Source of the DNA: Moniliophthora roreri
Taxonomy: Eukaryota > Basidiomycota > Agaricomycetes > Agaricales > Marasmiaceae
DNA: 64,000 bases
Assembly (NCBI GenBank): GCA_001466705.2
Contig: LATX02000200.1
Coordinates: forward strand, 124,001-188,000
Direction of reading: 5' to 3'
Position numbers and translations under genes: made by a program. The notes below the pieces were generated by a model that was not told the origin of the DNA, searched no databases, and saw only the letters and a list, made by a program, of their open reading frames with translations. Each line of letters begins with the position of its first letter. Position 1 is the first letter of the stretch. Positions 1 through 11,054 of the stretch are shown one piece after another.

Positions 1-12
1 GTTTCAGGTTCC

Positions 13-1665
13 ATGACGAAACCCCCAGAGGCCGAAGATGGACCCGCTACATTCTCAGAAGAAGAACGAGAGCTGGCACAATGCAAGGAGGAGCTGCTGG
101 TGCTACATCGAATCATTGCGTCAACGGAGTTGAAAAGGGCGGCCCTTGAAACGCGTGTTCGAAGGGGTCGTTTCGCAAAGAGTGCAGTCTCAAGAATCCC
201 AGTCGAGATTTGGCGGGAAATATTCATGATTATTTGCACAATGAACTATTCGTTTTCGATGGACACTGCCGCTCCGAATGATATCTACGTCGCTTTATAC
301 GCCTACGACCTTTCGCATGTGTGCTCGTTATGGAGAGACATAGCACATGCGACCCCCAAGCTTTGGTCGTCTTTCTCCGTTAATTATCATAACCTCCAAC
401 CCGATATCTCGTATCCCCTTCACATATACCTCACGAATTCCAAGGATAGTCCGTTGAGCATTCAAATATCTTTCCAACGATCGTACCGCGCCAAACCGGA
501 TGGGCCGCCGTTTTGGCTCACGCATAGCGGACGAAATACATTCGAGACGCTGCTAGAGCATGCATCACGATGGGAAATGCTTGATTTGGTCATAGAAGAC
601 AAATCAGAGCCATTTCTTCGCCATTTTTCTCCTGAAGCGTTCTCGCTGCCACTCTTGCGCAAATTCGTGGATAATTGTCCATTTTCTGCCCATAACGCGG
701 AAGATGAGGATACGGTGAGGTGGTTCTGGGATGCGATTCGCACAGCACCATTGATACACGACGTCATCTTGGATGCCAGCAGTAACATGGATGTGGACTC
801 TTACCCATACCACCAACTAATGTCGATGGAAATCCGGCACATCGAAAGGAATCAGCATATCTTACATATCCTTCCTTCCTGTACGAGACTCCAGTCTCTA
901 AAGATCGGAGTCATAGTATACTATCTAGGACGTCAGCCATCCATCCCAGTGACACTAAACTCACTGAAAACACTCGAGATTGGCCTCATTTACCCTCCAA
1001 AGCAAATCGAGGACCTTCTGAATTCGCTCACCTTCCCTTCTCTTACCTCCTTGGAGTTGAAGTGCTGGCATCACGAAGACATTCCCTGGGATAGCCCTAT
1101 TGATGCCGGTGTGGTCTCACTACCCGCCTCTCTGGTTTCCATGTTCAGGCGGTGCTCGTCATTGGAAAGAATGACACTAGAGTTCCCTTACACGTCTCTT
1201 TCGGACGGTTTCTCCATACCAGACATCTTGCTCGCCTGCCCCAACCTCAGGAGCCTACATGTCAGTCTCAGAGGGCTCAAGCCAAGTCCTCTCACATCCG
1301 CTACTTTGGACACCTTCATCAAACTCACGGTTCCCGCAGCTTCCAGCGCAGGGCCTGTTCTCGCTCCCAAACTCAACACCCTGTCTATTCACGAAGGAAC
1401 CCTTGATTTTGGTCCCAATGACTATGAAAAGATGACGGAGATGCTAGAATCGAGAGCATCCCCTTGCGATGATAGGCATGTCCCACTCACATTCCTGCAG
1501 GTGACATACGGCGACCGGACATCTCCGTCATTGACCGATGCCGAACACAAAGAGCGAGTTGAGAGGGGTCCGTCGCTTGCAGCATTCCGGGACCGGCTTC
1601 TGAAGCTCAAGAACGTACGGACAGTGATGGTATATCCTCTGGAGCAATACTACATGCTGCACTAA
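13..1665 (+). CDS. F-box-like protein with leucine-rich C-terminal part
   Basis: A single open frame of 550 residues begins with ATG in the context CCATGA and ends with TAA. A coiled-coil-like segment at about residues 17-48 (acidic, then RAALETRVRRG) is followed by the F-box start SRIPVEIWREIF at about 60-72 and the HVCSLWRDIAHATPKLW segment. This is the layout of the large agaricomycete F-box family. The rest reads as irregular leucine-rich repeats (LPLLRKF, SLKTLEIGLIYP, LPASLVSMFRRCSSLERMTL). Family knowledge: F-box proteins bind Skp1 and bring substrates to SCF ubiquitin ligases; the substrate here is unknown. No stop or frameshift interrupts it. The start lies only 12 bases into the window, so an upstream exon cannot be excluded. 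Confidence 0.9.
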   Translation: MTKPPEAEDGPATFSEEERELAQCKEELLVLHRIIASTELKRAALETRVRRGRFAKSAVSRIPVEIWREIFMIICTMNYSFSMDTAAPNDIYVALYAYDLSHVCSLWRDIAHATPKLWSSFSVNYHNLQPDISYPLHIYLTNSKDSPLSIQISFQRSYRAKPDGPPFWLTHSGRNTFETLLEHASRWEMLDLVIEDKSEPFLRHFSPEAFSLPLLRKFVDNCPFSAHNAEDEDTVRWFWDAIRTAPLIHDVILDASSNMDVDSYPYHQLMSMEIRHIERNQHILHILPSCTRLQSLKIGVIVYYLGRQPSIPVTLNSLKTLEIGLIYPPKQIEDLLNSLTFPSLTSLELKCWHHEDIPWDSPIDAGVVSLPASLVSMFRRCSSLERMTLEFPYTSLSDGFSIPDILLACPNLRSLHVSLRGLKPSPLTSATLDTFIKLTVPAASSAGPVLAPKLNTLSIHEGTLDFGPNDYEKMTEMLESRASPCDDRHVPLTFLQVTYGDRTSPSLTDAEHKERVERGPSLAAFRDRLLKLKNVRTVMVYPLEQYYMLH

Positions 1666-1896
1666 CATTACATTGCTTTACCCTGCTTGCTCGATTATTT
1701 TTGCTTATACGTATATCTTGCTTGTATCAATGTATCCCAAACTCAATTCTGTATCATACCCTTTCTTGGAAATGAACCTGACCTTGACGCGTCGGCATGT
1801 GTTGACCCGAACTTCCACCACGAAACATACTCCTTCCCTTGTCCTCCCTTTCTACTTGACACTACTCGCGATTTCTCATTCCATAACAAAAAACAA

Positions 1897-3572
1897 ATGA
1901 TACAAACTGGCCTTATCCAGAACGCGCACAGCGACCTCGTCACAGACGCGTCCTACAATTACTACGGCATTCGGCTGGCCACCTGCGGTCTTGATCAAAG
2001 GTCATTGCACGGAATATTTTTCGTCTCAAAACTGACTCAATATTGGCTCGTTCAGAATCAAAGTATGGCAGCTGGACGAAACGAATGGGACCTGGAGTGT
2101 CGAGGATGACTGGAAGGTGCGTGTATCGCTTGTTCACATTTTTCCATTTCTAAAACCTTTTTTTAGGCCCACGACGCAGCCGTATCCAAAGTTAGCTGGG
2201 CTCATCCTGAATTTGGACCAATTATAGCTTCTTCATCGTACGATAGGACTGTGAAAATCTGGGAGCAAATCACATCCGCTAGCGAACAACAACCAGTCAC
2301 TATCAACGGAAACGGGGCTCAAACTCAACCTTCGTCGTCGAGATGGGTCGAGAGAGCTGTCTTGCTGGATGCCAGAGGGACGGTGAGAGCTGTGGAATTT
2401 GCTCCTCATCATTTTGGGCTGAAGTTGGTGCGTATGCACATACCACTTGTACCCACATGATATTGACCGTTTATACAGGCAACGATATCAACGGACAATT
2501 TTTTACGAATCTACGAGTGCCTTGAACAACCATCTCTTACGATCTGGCAACTCTCAGAAGAAGTCGATGTACTCTCAATACCTTCGCATCCCTCCCCGTC
2601 ATATCATTCGCGAGCTCAGACAGTGGCATTGGCTACTCCAACCCAGAGCCATGCACCTCTTGATGGAGCATCGGCGTCGCTTGTAGCCCAGGCGCTCTTG
2701 CAGCAGCAAGGCCCTACGAGTACCGCCCCTTCAAGGCCAGGTCTCGGAAACCGGGAAGCTGATGGCGGTTGGTGTATATCATGGTGCAAAGACCGTTATT
2801 GGGGAGAGATTATCGCAGCTGGATGTGGCATAACTGGTCTTATCAAGGTACGTCATACACGCGAGCTCTCTCGACGCTATATCTGACCTATGGGACAGAT
2901 AATTCAACTATCCCCTTCTCGTCGACCTACTACGCTCCTCGTTCTCGACCCCAACAATGCAGGGCAAGCTACTCCAGTGCCCGCTCTCCCAGCGTCGAAA
3001 GGGTCTGGCAGCAAGGAAGGTAGCCTGTCCGGGTCTCCCTCTGGACAGGGAGGTGTCAATTCAGGAACGGACAACGAACAACCAATACCACATTCCGTTA
3101 CTTCAGTCGCATGGGCACCTTCGTGTGGACGCTCGTATCATCTTGTGGCTACCGGAAGCAGAGATGGCCGAGTCAGGATATGGAAGGTTAAGTCTGCACC
3201 TGATCTGGATGAAGACGATGATGAGGTGGACGCCTCTGAGGAAATGGTATGGACGGCGACGCTGGTTGCAGACCATGATGATCACAAGTGCGTGTTACAT
3301 TCTGCGGTTGGTCTGTTACTTACCGTCACTTTTAGATCCTCCGTAGGAAGAGTGGACTGGAATATCACTGGGTACGTTTGATCCCACTTTGTGAGAGATA
3401 TCGATACTGAACCACGCAAAACAGGACTGTACTCTCTTCAGCCGGTAATGACGGGCGTATACGACTTTGGAAGGCGAACGTTGGGGGTAGCATCTGGCGT
3501 CCGGCAGGTACCATTGGAGTCGAACAGGGTCAAAATGAAAACGATCATGAGGATGTTGCTATGCAATCTTAA
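1897..3572 (+). CDS. SEH1: Nucleoporin SEH1 (WD40), 7 exons
   Basis: Exons read 1897-2000, 2056-2116, 2167-2427, 2479-2847, 2899-3287, 3336-3371 and 3425-3572, giving 455 residues in frame; introns are 48-55 bp with GT-AG ends and CTGAC-type branch points. Recognisable segments are IQNAHSDLVTDASYNYYG, RLATCGLDQRIKVWQLD, VSWAHPEFGPIIASSSYD, RTVKIWEQ, SVTSVAWAPSCGRSYHLV and VGRVDWNITGTVLSSAGND. Seh1 is a WD40 propeller of the Y-shaped nuclear pore subcomplex and also of the SEA/GATOR2 complex that controls TORC1. The protein is about 100 residues longer than usual family members, because of low-complexity loops around residues 130-160, 210-240 and 290-320. The start gives the conserved N-terminus directly. 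Exon borders come from reading, not transcripts. Confidence 0.95.
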
Positions 3573-4013
3573 ACGGTCGATGTGTGTATCTATCATACGA
3601 AAGCAAGCTATCCTTGTTCGCTTCCGACTTTTTGTCCCGACTTTTCGCTTGATTCTCATCAACTGTATCTCGTTCGGGAGGCCTCTCAGAACTACGTTCT
3701 TGGATATGCATATCAGACCTAAGGCAGGCGTAGTAGGAAAGAACATAGCTATAAGACGAGTCGTCAAGATCGGATGAAGGGTCTTTTGTCGAATGGCGCC
3801 TGCTAGTGTCTACCAACCTCTCGTTGAGCTCAAGCCCTTTACTTACAATTGTTTCCCAGCGCTTGCCGCCAACTTAGGCCGCGAAAAGAAAGGAACACCA
3901 TAGTACAATCTGATTCACGATGCTAGTTACATGCTTTCCAATAAATCTACCAACCAATAACATATGAATGCACATCGCTCCTCTACCATGCGGTATCACG
4001 GACTTTTGCGATA

Positions 4014-4155
4014 TTATCGTACGTCGGTGAGGCAGCCGCAGTATCCAGTCTCGAACCCATCAATCTTGCAGGTATAGCCGTTCTCGTACTCGCCTGTACG
4101 GTGTTGGCAAAAGCCAGGACAAGCGCGATAAAGGCCAAGGCTTTGAATTGAAGAA
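4014..4155 (-). pseudogene. Possible relic of a small secreted Cys-containing protein
   Basis: On the minus strand a signal-peptide-like stretch (LQFKALAFIALVLAFANTVQ) is followed, one base out of frame, by EYENGYTCKIDGFETGYCGC and a stop at 4014-4016. A one-base loss in the junction codon would join them. No ATG precedes the hydrophobic stretch, where a CTT codon sits in the expected start position. It could be a decayed small secreted protein gene, a gene with an intron I failed to place, or chance. The rest of 3573-4180 shows only short unassigned frames, including a minus frame at 3559-3816 with a charged C-terminal-like sequence. Confidence 0.25.
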
Positions 4156-4180
4156 GCGTGCTGTCAAACTGAAGATACAA

Positions 4181-4830
4181 TCAGACGACAATGTGGGAAT
4201 GGGATTGACTTTGCTCGCCGTAGCTGCAACTGGAGTCGCTGTTTTGCTGCTTCATGTGAGAATCACGGGAACGTGGGCACCTCGACAGTAGACCTTGTGA
4301 GACACGAGCCGACGATATGTCCTTCCAAGCCTTTCGAAAATTGTTGAGATCCTGGAGTCGCCTTCGATATTTATACCCCCAAGAGCAGGATGTCAGAACA
4401 CTGGACTAGAAGAACCCGAGGAAACGTACCTCAAAAGACCAATCACACAACAAAACAACCAAACACTGGCTTCAATCACCACAGTAGCCTGCGGGAATCG
4501 GCATTGGTATGATAGCGAGCAACCAGTGGCCATGGATGCTGTATGGGACAAAGAGGTAAGTGGGCGTGAAATAGGTTCTGCATCTAGAACAAAGGATATA
4601 CTGACCGCCTTCTTGGGTAACCGTCTATCGGAGGCGAACGAGATGATGTGGGAGCAAAATTCGATCCACAGAAAGACGACACTGTAAGCGAGCAAATACA
4701 CAACCGACGTTATGAGATATGACTTTTGGCCATGAACGTGAATGGGACCTGCCTAGGTCATTTAAATGAGGGAACGATGAGACGCACCTCTGTTTCCGGC
4801 TAAACCTTCCATCCGTAGCTCGTACGCCAT
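4181..4830 (-). CDS. Small multi-pass membrane protein, 5 exons
   Basis: Reading the minus strand, exons 4788-4830, 4602-4748, 4430-4538, 4294-4351 and 4181-4246 join in frame to 140 residues, from MAYELRMEG to QSQSHSHIVV. Hydrophobic segments are SYLITSVVYLLAYSVVFLWI (about 24-50) and ATVVIEASVWLFCCVIGLL (about 78-96), followed by a polar, basic tail (ERLGRTYRRLVSHK). The layout recalls small fungal MARVEL-like membrane proteins, but I see no diagnostic motif and only two clear membrane segments. The ATG at 4828-4830 follows an in-frame TAG. The first intron is only 39 bp (GTGCGT...AG). If the last intron is retained, the protein instead ends at the stop at 4252-4254. Function unknown. Confidence 0.55.
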
Positions 4831-5260
4831 CTAGTAGGAGACTAAATCTCCCGTGAGGACAATAAATTAGCGAAGGCTCATGACAGTGGATGAGAGCGGC
4901 GGAACAGTCCCAAAAATAAAGTTCTGGGATGCTTGCTGTGAGTGAGTGATAAAACTTTGGCGTTTTGTGAATCATTCCAAAACTTTGCTTCTCGCATGGA
5001 GATTATCCATTCTGTTCTTGCCGTTCTAGAGGTGGTTAGCCGTTGCGTGGGGACAAATCCTCGACGCTCACCGTTGATGCTGCCGCTTTATCAGAAATAT
5101 GTACAAACCCGATCCCGAATCACTGCTCGGCTACTCCCGCATGTCCGACTTGGGCAAAAGTTTTCAAGGTACACTGAAAAAGGATCCTATAGCAGTATCG
5201 AATAGGGTCAATCAGCCAACTCTGCTAGGACATCCAGACACAGTAAATGCCACCATTAGG
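4831..5260. other. Intergenic, nothing recognised
   Basis: No frame with plausible coding character and no RNA gene was seen. The sequence has normal CG content for this genome and separates the minus-strand membrane protein gene from the TACGG-rich repeat. Confidence 0.5.
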
Positions 5261-5680
5261 GCTCGTTACCGTACCCGTATACGGGTACGGTCGTAAAAGT
5301 TACGGGTCGTAAGGTGTACGGGCAAGCCCGTAACCGTACCATACAAGCCCACCTTGACCTCCTCTACGGTACGGGTACGGGGTCGTAACCGTACCGTCAA
5401 CCGTATATATGGTGTTATCTTAAGAAGCCTCAAGGTGATGGGAGATTTGACCAATTATGGCCATACGCAGCTCTGCCGAGTCTGTATCGAGTGTTTGTGA
5501 GCCTCTAAAGGGTCGGTCATCGAATATTGCCAAGGAAATGAACTTTATTTTGACTTTAAGCGATGGGACACAGTTTAATTGCATCTGGAGAGCCCCCCCA
5601 CTGACCATGGCTGACATTAAAGACTACTGAGGATTATTAGTATGGGTACATATGTGAAAAAAGCGGCGGCTCACCTTCAT
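5261..5680 (+). repeat. TACGG-rich interspersed repeat, copy 1
   Basis: The block opens AGGGCTCGTTACCGTACC and contains the perfect 24-base palindrome spanning about 5271-5294, with ACCGTACCCGTA as its half. Several more (A)CCGTAC or GTACGGGT words follow up to about 5400. It then runs through a non-palindromic part (GCAGCTCTGC, ATGAACTTTATT, CATGGCTG, GACTAC) shared in the same order with 50453-50860. Two copies 45 kb apart with similar left edges show an interspersed repeat. The TAGGG-type edge and dense subterminal motifs suggest a hAT-type non-autonomous element; that is inference. No transposase is inside. Confidence 0.7.
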
Positions 5681-6660
5681 CACTCCAATAATCCATTCCT
5701 CCATTGCTCAAAATTGCCATCAGCCCAATCTAAGTTCGATGGAGGCCCAAGAAGGTGAGCCTGACTCCTCTTGACCACTGCCGATGGCGTTGAAGAAAGC
5801 GGTAACCAGGTTTTGACGATGTGAAAGGAACCAAAGTAGTGCTAAAAAAGTCGTGCGACAGTATTTTTCCCAATTTGGAAACCATCGCCGCATTAAGCGC
5901 CCACCCAGACCGTATTCCGGCCGTAAACCCGTCTGACGGTACGGTCTGTTAGGTGCCGTTTGTTGGCACCACTTTGATACCCGGACGACTGGGATGGGTT
6001 GTCATCCGGATAGGTCTCGGTCCAGAATGACGGCAAAATGGAGGTCGCACGGCCAAAAATTGCTATCCGACACTCATGTGACTGCATGATCCAACACGTC
6101 CTAAGCAAAGCTTCAAGCTAGTATTGCTTCTCCAAAGCATACCTGACATGTCAAATCTGTTGATCTCAGAGCCATATTAGTTAAAGTGTTATACAAGGCT
6201 CTTAAGATGGTGTCACAGTGGGGATGAACCCCAATTGAGCAGACACTCAGCAAATACCATTGTGGGAATAATCTGAATAGTGTGTTGCTGTTGTGATGCC
6301 GCCAAATGCTCTGTCCATTCTCGGTCCTGGGCATCTATGGCTGAAATAGGGACAAAAATGGTCTATTTTGTTTTTAGCAGGAAATGGGTTACAAAATGGT
6401 GCCACCAAACAGGCCCTTAGTCTCTCGAAGACAGACTTATATTCACTGTGACAATCGTTCCGATGTACAGTGTATAACATCTGTTACTTTTCCTGCGCAT
6501 GTTGCATGCAGCCTGGGTTATTATATAATATATTATCACGTGTCGTGATTTGTCATGGCAAAAATTTTCATTCTGCCTTGTTCTACCACCTTCAAGACAC
6601 AATGACAATGTATCTACACCCTCATTTAATACCAATTCTTTTTAAAATCATTTATTTGGT
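5681..6660. other. Intergenic; left edge of the CpG-poor island
   Basis: Another TACGG word cluster occurs near 5915-5950. Minus-strand frames at 5893-6108, 6113-6334 and 6247-6480 have no recognisable similarity. CG dinucleotides are common up to about 6110, thin out to about 6560, and are then rare. Confidence 0.4.
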
Positions 6661-6663
6661 GTC

Positions 6664-7704
6664 ATGGACCCTTCCCAGCTCACTCAGTGCCATCATTCCT
6701 TCACTGCATTGAGTTTGGTAGCTTCTAGTAGTTCATCTGCAGACAGTGCAATTACTTCTTGTCCTAGAGGCAGACCTATCATCTGGCCCCCCATAGAGGT
6801 CTCCAAACACCCTCAGAAGATTATTTGGGATGAAAACTACTTTTTGAAGTCACATAATCTGCTACTACTGAGTCTGGTAACTCCAAGTGGCTCAGTTTCC
6901 TACCCTCATCATCTTCCCTCACCAGAAACCCCATCTATGACTCCAAAAGCATTCAGAATAGCTGTATCTGTTGATAGCCTTCTGCCTCTCTCATCTAGAA
7001 AACCCTACATGCAGGTTCATACACAGGTATCTTCCTCCAGCCTGAATCTCATGCAACCACCTCCCACTCCAATTACACCCTTGAGTTCCACCATAAATGT
7101 ACCTCCCACTACCCCATACCACGACATACCATGCTCTGAATCTTCTACACAATGGTCAGATCATATTGATGCAGACTTCTCACATGAGATGCCTTGCCTA
7201 TGCAAGGAGAAGCTTACTGAACACCAGAAGATTGAGAAGGTTTTAGACCTCATTCTGGAGCTTTTTGACACTTTTGGTGACTTCTTACAAGCAGTAACAC
7301 AGCAGATATGGTGAGGAGAGTCATTGAAGTTTGGAAAATGGCACAAGACAGTCATTCAGACATTCTTGCAGAGAGTAGGCTCGATAAAGCCTGTTCACAT
7401 CGTGCTCAACATGCTGTACCATTGTTATAGCCATCCTTCATACAGGACTACTTGAAAGGAAGATAATGGGACACTGTTCTCAACCACAATGTCTCCTGAG
7501 GACATGAAGTTTGCGTACTCAGCAATTACGACACTGGCTCTTCAGTTAGTTGGAAAATATGTCAACAGAGAAGTTCTGGACCTCACTCATGAACCTGAGG
7601 CACCACTATTGACAGAAAACAAGGTTACCATTCGCTTTGCTTCCACTGTGAATGGACAAACTCTAGCAAGAGGTGTTCAAACAGTTACCCAGGCTTACTC
7701 TTGA
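6664..7704 (+). pseudogene. Decayed transposon-associated protein, possibly DUF6589-type
   Basis: A frame of 216 residues starting MDPSQLTQCHH has a Ser/Pro-rich part, then EKLTEHQKIEKVLDLILELF and TFGDFLQ, and stops at 7312-7314. Past that stop the frame KFGKWHKTVIQTFLQRVGS, then HIVLNMLYHCYSHPSYR, leads into MSPEDMKFAYSAITTLALQL up to 7704. Large agaricomycete proteins with DUF6589, usually seen in transposon-rich DNA, have an N-terminal region of this kind (a helical FLDxI...F..FL segment, then a block about site-dependent binding). The resemblance is from memory and weak. At least two interruptions and loss of the C-terminal half make it a pseudogene. Confidence 0.4.
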
Positions 7705-7981
7705 TGTTGACTCCAAATTTGGGAAATGAGGCACAATTCTGACTGATTTCCTTGTGGATCAGAAGGGGAACTGCAAAGAGGGCCAACTTGCCATCACCAG
7801 TTGCAGTAATACACAGCAGATCATTGAGATCAAGGATTTTTGAAATAGATTGACACTGGAAAGGTTTGAGACTATTGTTCCATTGGAGTGTAAGCTTCTT
7901 GACTATGGTGTCAAGTGTTTTGAGCCCTTCTGGTGACTGGAAATTGATCCTCAGTGCCATTTCAAGCAAGAAGATTGCCAT
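7685..7981 (-). pseudogene. RecQ/DEAD-like helicase N-terminal fragment
   Basis: The minus-strand frame contains SLKPFQCQSISKILDLNDLL and then CITATGDGKLALFAVPLLI. This matches the order of a superfamily 2 helicase: the Q-like LRPFQ segment, then Walker A (A/S-TGxGKS/T). Here the last Walker A residue is Leu instead of Ser/Thr, which would damage ATP binding. No downstream DEAD/DEAH box or helicase C domain follows; a stop lies after SKPG and the sequence runs tail to tail with the preceding pseudogene. RecQ-like helicases are greatly multiplied in some agaricomycetes and often turn up as fragments in repeat-rich DNA. Confidence 0.55.
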
Positions 7982-7984
7982 TCA

Positions 7985-10084
7985 TAGATAAGAGATGGTG
8001 GCTGTACTCAGGCACTCAAGCCAAACAAGACTATATATTATGTAATAATCCAGGCTGCATGCAAATGCCCTGCATCAACTATTAGATTAACAGTCTGTAT
8101 AGTTTATGACTGACCTGTAAACCATACTGTACCTTTCTTCCCTCCTAGGCTATAGTATGGGTTCATAGCCATATATATGACCCCATATAGACGGCAATGT
8201 ACAGGTATAGTAATGAGCCCTAGCCACCTAGTCTTGTAGCACATTACAGGTGGGAACTGCAGGTGTTTTTTTTGTATTAGCTAATCAGTCAGGTATGAGT
8301 GTAACCAGTTGCCCAGTACAGCATGCACACTGTCTTTCAAAATATGATATCCAGAGACCCAACATGCCTTCTCAAAAATAAAATAAAATAAAATAGAGCT
8401 CAGAACAAGGTTGTTCGTTTCTTGAATTAGCAGACTCTAGAAGCATCAAATTCTGGCCCAATATCCTCCAGGATTATGAAGAACAGCATATGGCCAATTT
8501 CTTCTCTTTAGCTTGGTGAAAGCCTCTGAGGGATCTTTTGGCATCGGGTGGGACAATTTTTGGGTGTAAAACTTGATGTATTGGGCAATATATGGTGTAC
8601 AGTACTCACAGCCGATGCAGGTAAAGGCAGGGAACACACAATTACCTAATACAAAAAAATGCCAGCAGTACTTTGCTATGCTGGTTCACCAGACTACATA
8701 CACACACATTGCTTGCGATTTGTCAGTATGTATTGTCAGTCTGGATACTTGAGACTACTAGCCACCATGCTATGGCAATCATACTAACATGGTCAAGGTA
8801 CTATCCCAGTGTACACAAGTAGGTCCTATACTACACTTAATTCAACAAAAACAAAACTAACAACAAGGGGGCACACTAAAAAAAAAGCACCATATGTTGA
8901 AAAATCTCTGTGAAGGTGTTGAGAAGGACCCTACCTACTTATGTAATCATTTGCATGGCCCATATATAGTAACATCTTATGTGAGATAGGCATTAGCAAA
9001 ATCTGGAGAGTGGTATAGCAAGTTAGCAGGAGAAACAACACCTGGTATGCATTACCTATGAGTCTGTTAGTATTGTAACCATATATACAAAACCCTGTTA
9101 ATGAGCCCCATTTTCAGCACAGACATATAGCAGTGCATTTGTGTGTCTAATTCCCAATTTAGTGCAGAATACAGACCTGTGTATACACACAGCTTAAGCA
9201 CTAGTTGTCAATGAACCAATTAGTCTCTCAGATAGCACTGTAAAACAACTTAGTTGAGGCTTAGTAGACTATACTAGTCTACTACATTGCAGGGAAGTGT
9301 CACTGTGGAGGTCCTTGGTTATAAGCAAGCCAGAAACCACCAATTCTGATCTAATAAAGGAATAGATATCAGTGGGATCTACAGTCTGAATGCACCAGAC
9401 TGGTTGCAAAAGCAATCACAAGCATTATAACATGCTATTGAGACATTATCATTATGTGGAATAGCATTGAATACTTCAGAAGACCTATATACATGGTTAG
9501 TGGAACCTATATCCAGTCAACCAACCTACATGTTGAGCATTCAAGGATTACAAGCTAGGCTATAATCATGTGTATCTCCATGGAGCCACCATCTAGGCCT
9601 AGCGGGACCCTATATGTCAGAAGATTGGTGGGATTACACATTTATTGAAATGCAGATAGAGGATTGACAATCACCAATTGGATAGAGAGGAAGGAAACTA
9701 GAGGAGAAGAAAGAATGTGCCATGGACTGCACATCAGTACCACACCAGTGGTCTTGTGCAACATTTGCACAAATATTCCCAATATTGGACATTTTCTACA
9801 TATAGCAGGACTTTTGGACACATACACGTTCCTTAAACATATAACATCTTATCTCTTCCCATTATTTTGAGTTTTGGTATTATTCTATTTTCTGGACTGT
9901 ATATAATGCAATGTACATTAGTTACAAGGCTCAAGCAGCAGCTGGCATCTTGCCTCACTTCATAGCAGCTTGTTCTGCATTGGTGCTGTTCCAGGCAAGT
10001 TCATGACAGTGCTTTACCAATACCTTCTAGGCATTTGCCAGCTGTATCTTCTATGAGCCAAGATACCAATCAAAAGCTCTATTT
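7985..10084. other. CpG-poor spacer without recognised genes
   Basis: A minus frame at 8446-8637 (NCVFPAFTCIGCEYCTPYI... with a CxxC pair) may be a decayed coding piece, but I cannot name it. The sequence at about 8240-8310 (ATTAGCTAAT, GTATGAGTGTAACC) resembles 24705-24760 in the same orientation, so it is a piece of a dispersed repeat. Otherwise nothing was seen. Confidence 0.4.
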
Positions 10085-10790
10085 TACTGTACTTTGGTGT
10101 GAGATACACTTAAGTCAACCAACCACCTTTGTGAACACATTCCCTAGGTTGTGTTCATCTGTTATTTGGATTCTTTTGAGAACTGTACACCATTGGTTGT
10201 GTTAGTGCACCAAAATGTGAATAAACATGTTGCTTCAGTTGCATTCATTGGTGTTTCATTGATCTGAGAGTCCTCTGCCACCAGTTCACATTACTGGACC
10301 AAAACACTTGCAAACATGGTGCTTTACATTGTGTTCACTCAGTATTGGAGTCTATTAAGAGTCCTTCGCTATTGGGTTGCATCCGTGCACCAAAACCTTA
10401 CAGAACACATTACTTAGATCATGTTCAACCAGTGTTTGACTTGCTTGAGAGTCCTACACTATTGGTATGCCCCTGTGCACCATAACTCTTCTAAATGTGT
10501 TGCTCTGCACTGCATTCACCCATTATTGGACTCTGTGAAGAGTCCTTGGCCATTGGTATGCTCCTGTGGACTATAACTTTCATGAATGTATTGTTTTGCA
10601 CCATGTTCATCCATTCTTGGACCCTGCTAAGAGTCCTTGACCATTGGTATGCCCCTACAGACCATAATTCTCATGAATGTGTTGTTTTGCACTGCATTCA
10701 CCTATTATTGGATTCTGTGAAGAGTCCTTGACAATTGGTTCACTCCTGTGGACCTAATTCTGTCAGAACACACTACTTGGGTCATGTTCA
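10085..10790 (+). repeat. 91-bp minisatellite
   Basis: The word AGAGTCC recurs at 10267, 10358, 10448, 10539, 10630 and 10721, a spacing of 90-91 bases, with a weaker unit near 10178. Units share a consensus (AGAGTCCTTG, CATTGGTATGC, TGTTTTGCAC, ATTCA, ATTATTGGA) and have drifted most at the left end. The three right-hand units are most alike. Being a multiple of 91, an ORF crossing 10495-10731 is a by-product of the repeat and not a gene. Confidence 0.85.
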
Positions 10791-11054
10791 ATTTGATTTT
10801 GATTGTTCTAAAGTGTTCTAAAATCTTATAAATAATCAAATAAACTCCAAACCCTCTTGAACTTGATCTTTCAACTCAGATCTAGTTTATCTTGATGTTG
10901 GAACTCTATACTCACTCTTCACACTTGACAAGTGTTCAACACAATCTTGAAGTAGAAGGATTCTGTCTCCTTCAAGCCCCAAGAGCTACTGACAGGTGTT
11001 CTGTGGAGGATTGAGATACTTCCTCCTTAGAAGCACAAAACCACCATCTTCACT
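10791..11054. other. Spacer between minisatellite and inverted arm
   Basis: AT-rich, CG-poor sequence with no frame or RNA recognised. Confidence 0.4.

Noticed and set aside
10495..10731. 78-codon ORF in the minisatellite
   Set aside because: Its frame is made by repeated 91-bp units; the sequence repeats itself and has no homologous look.
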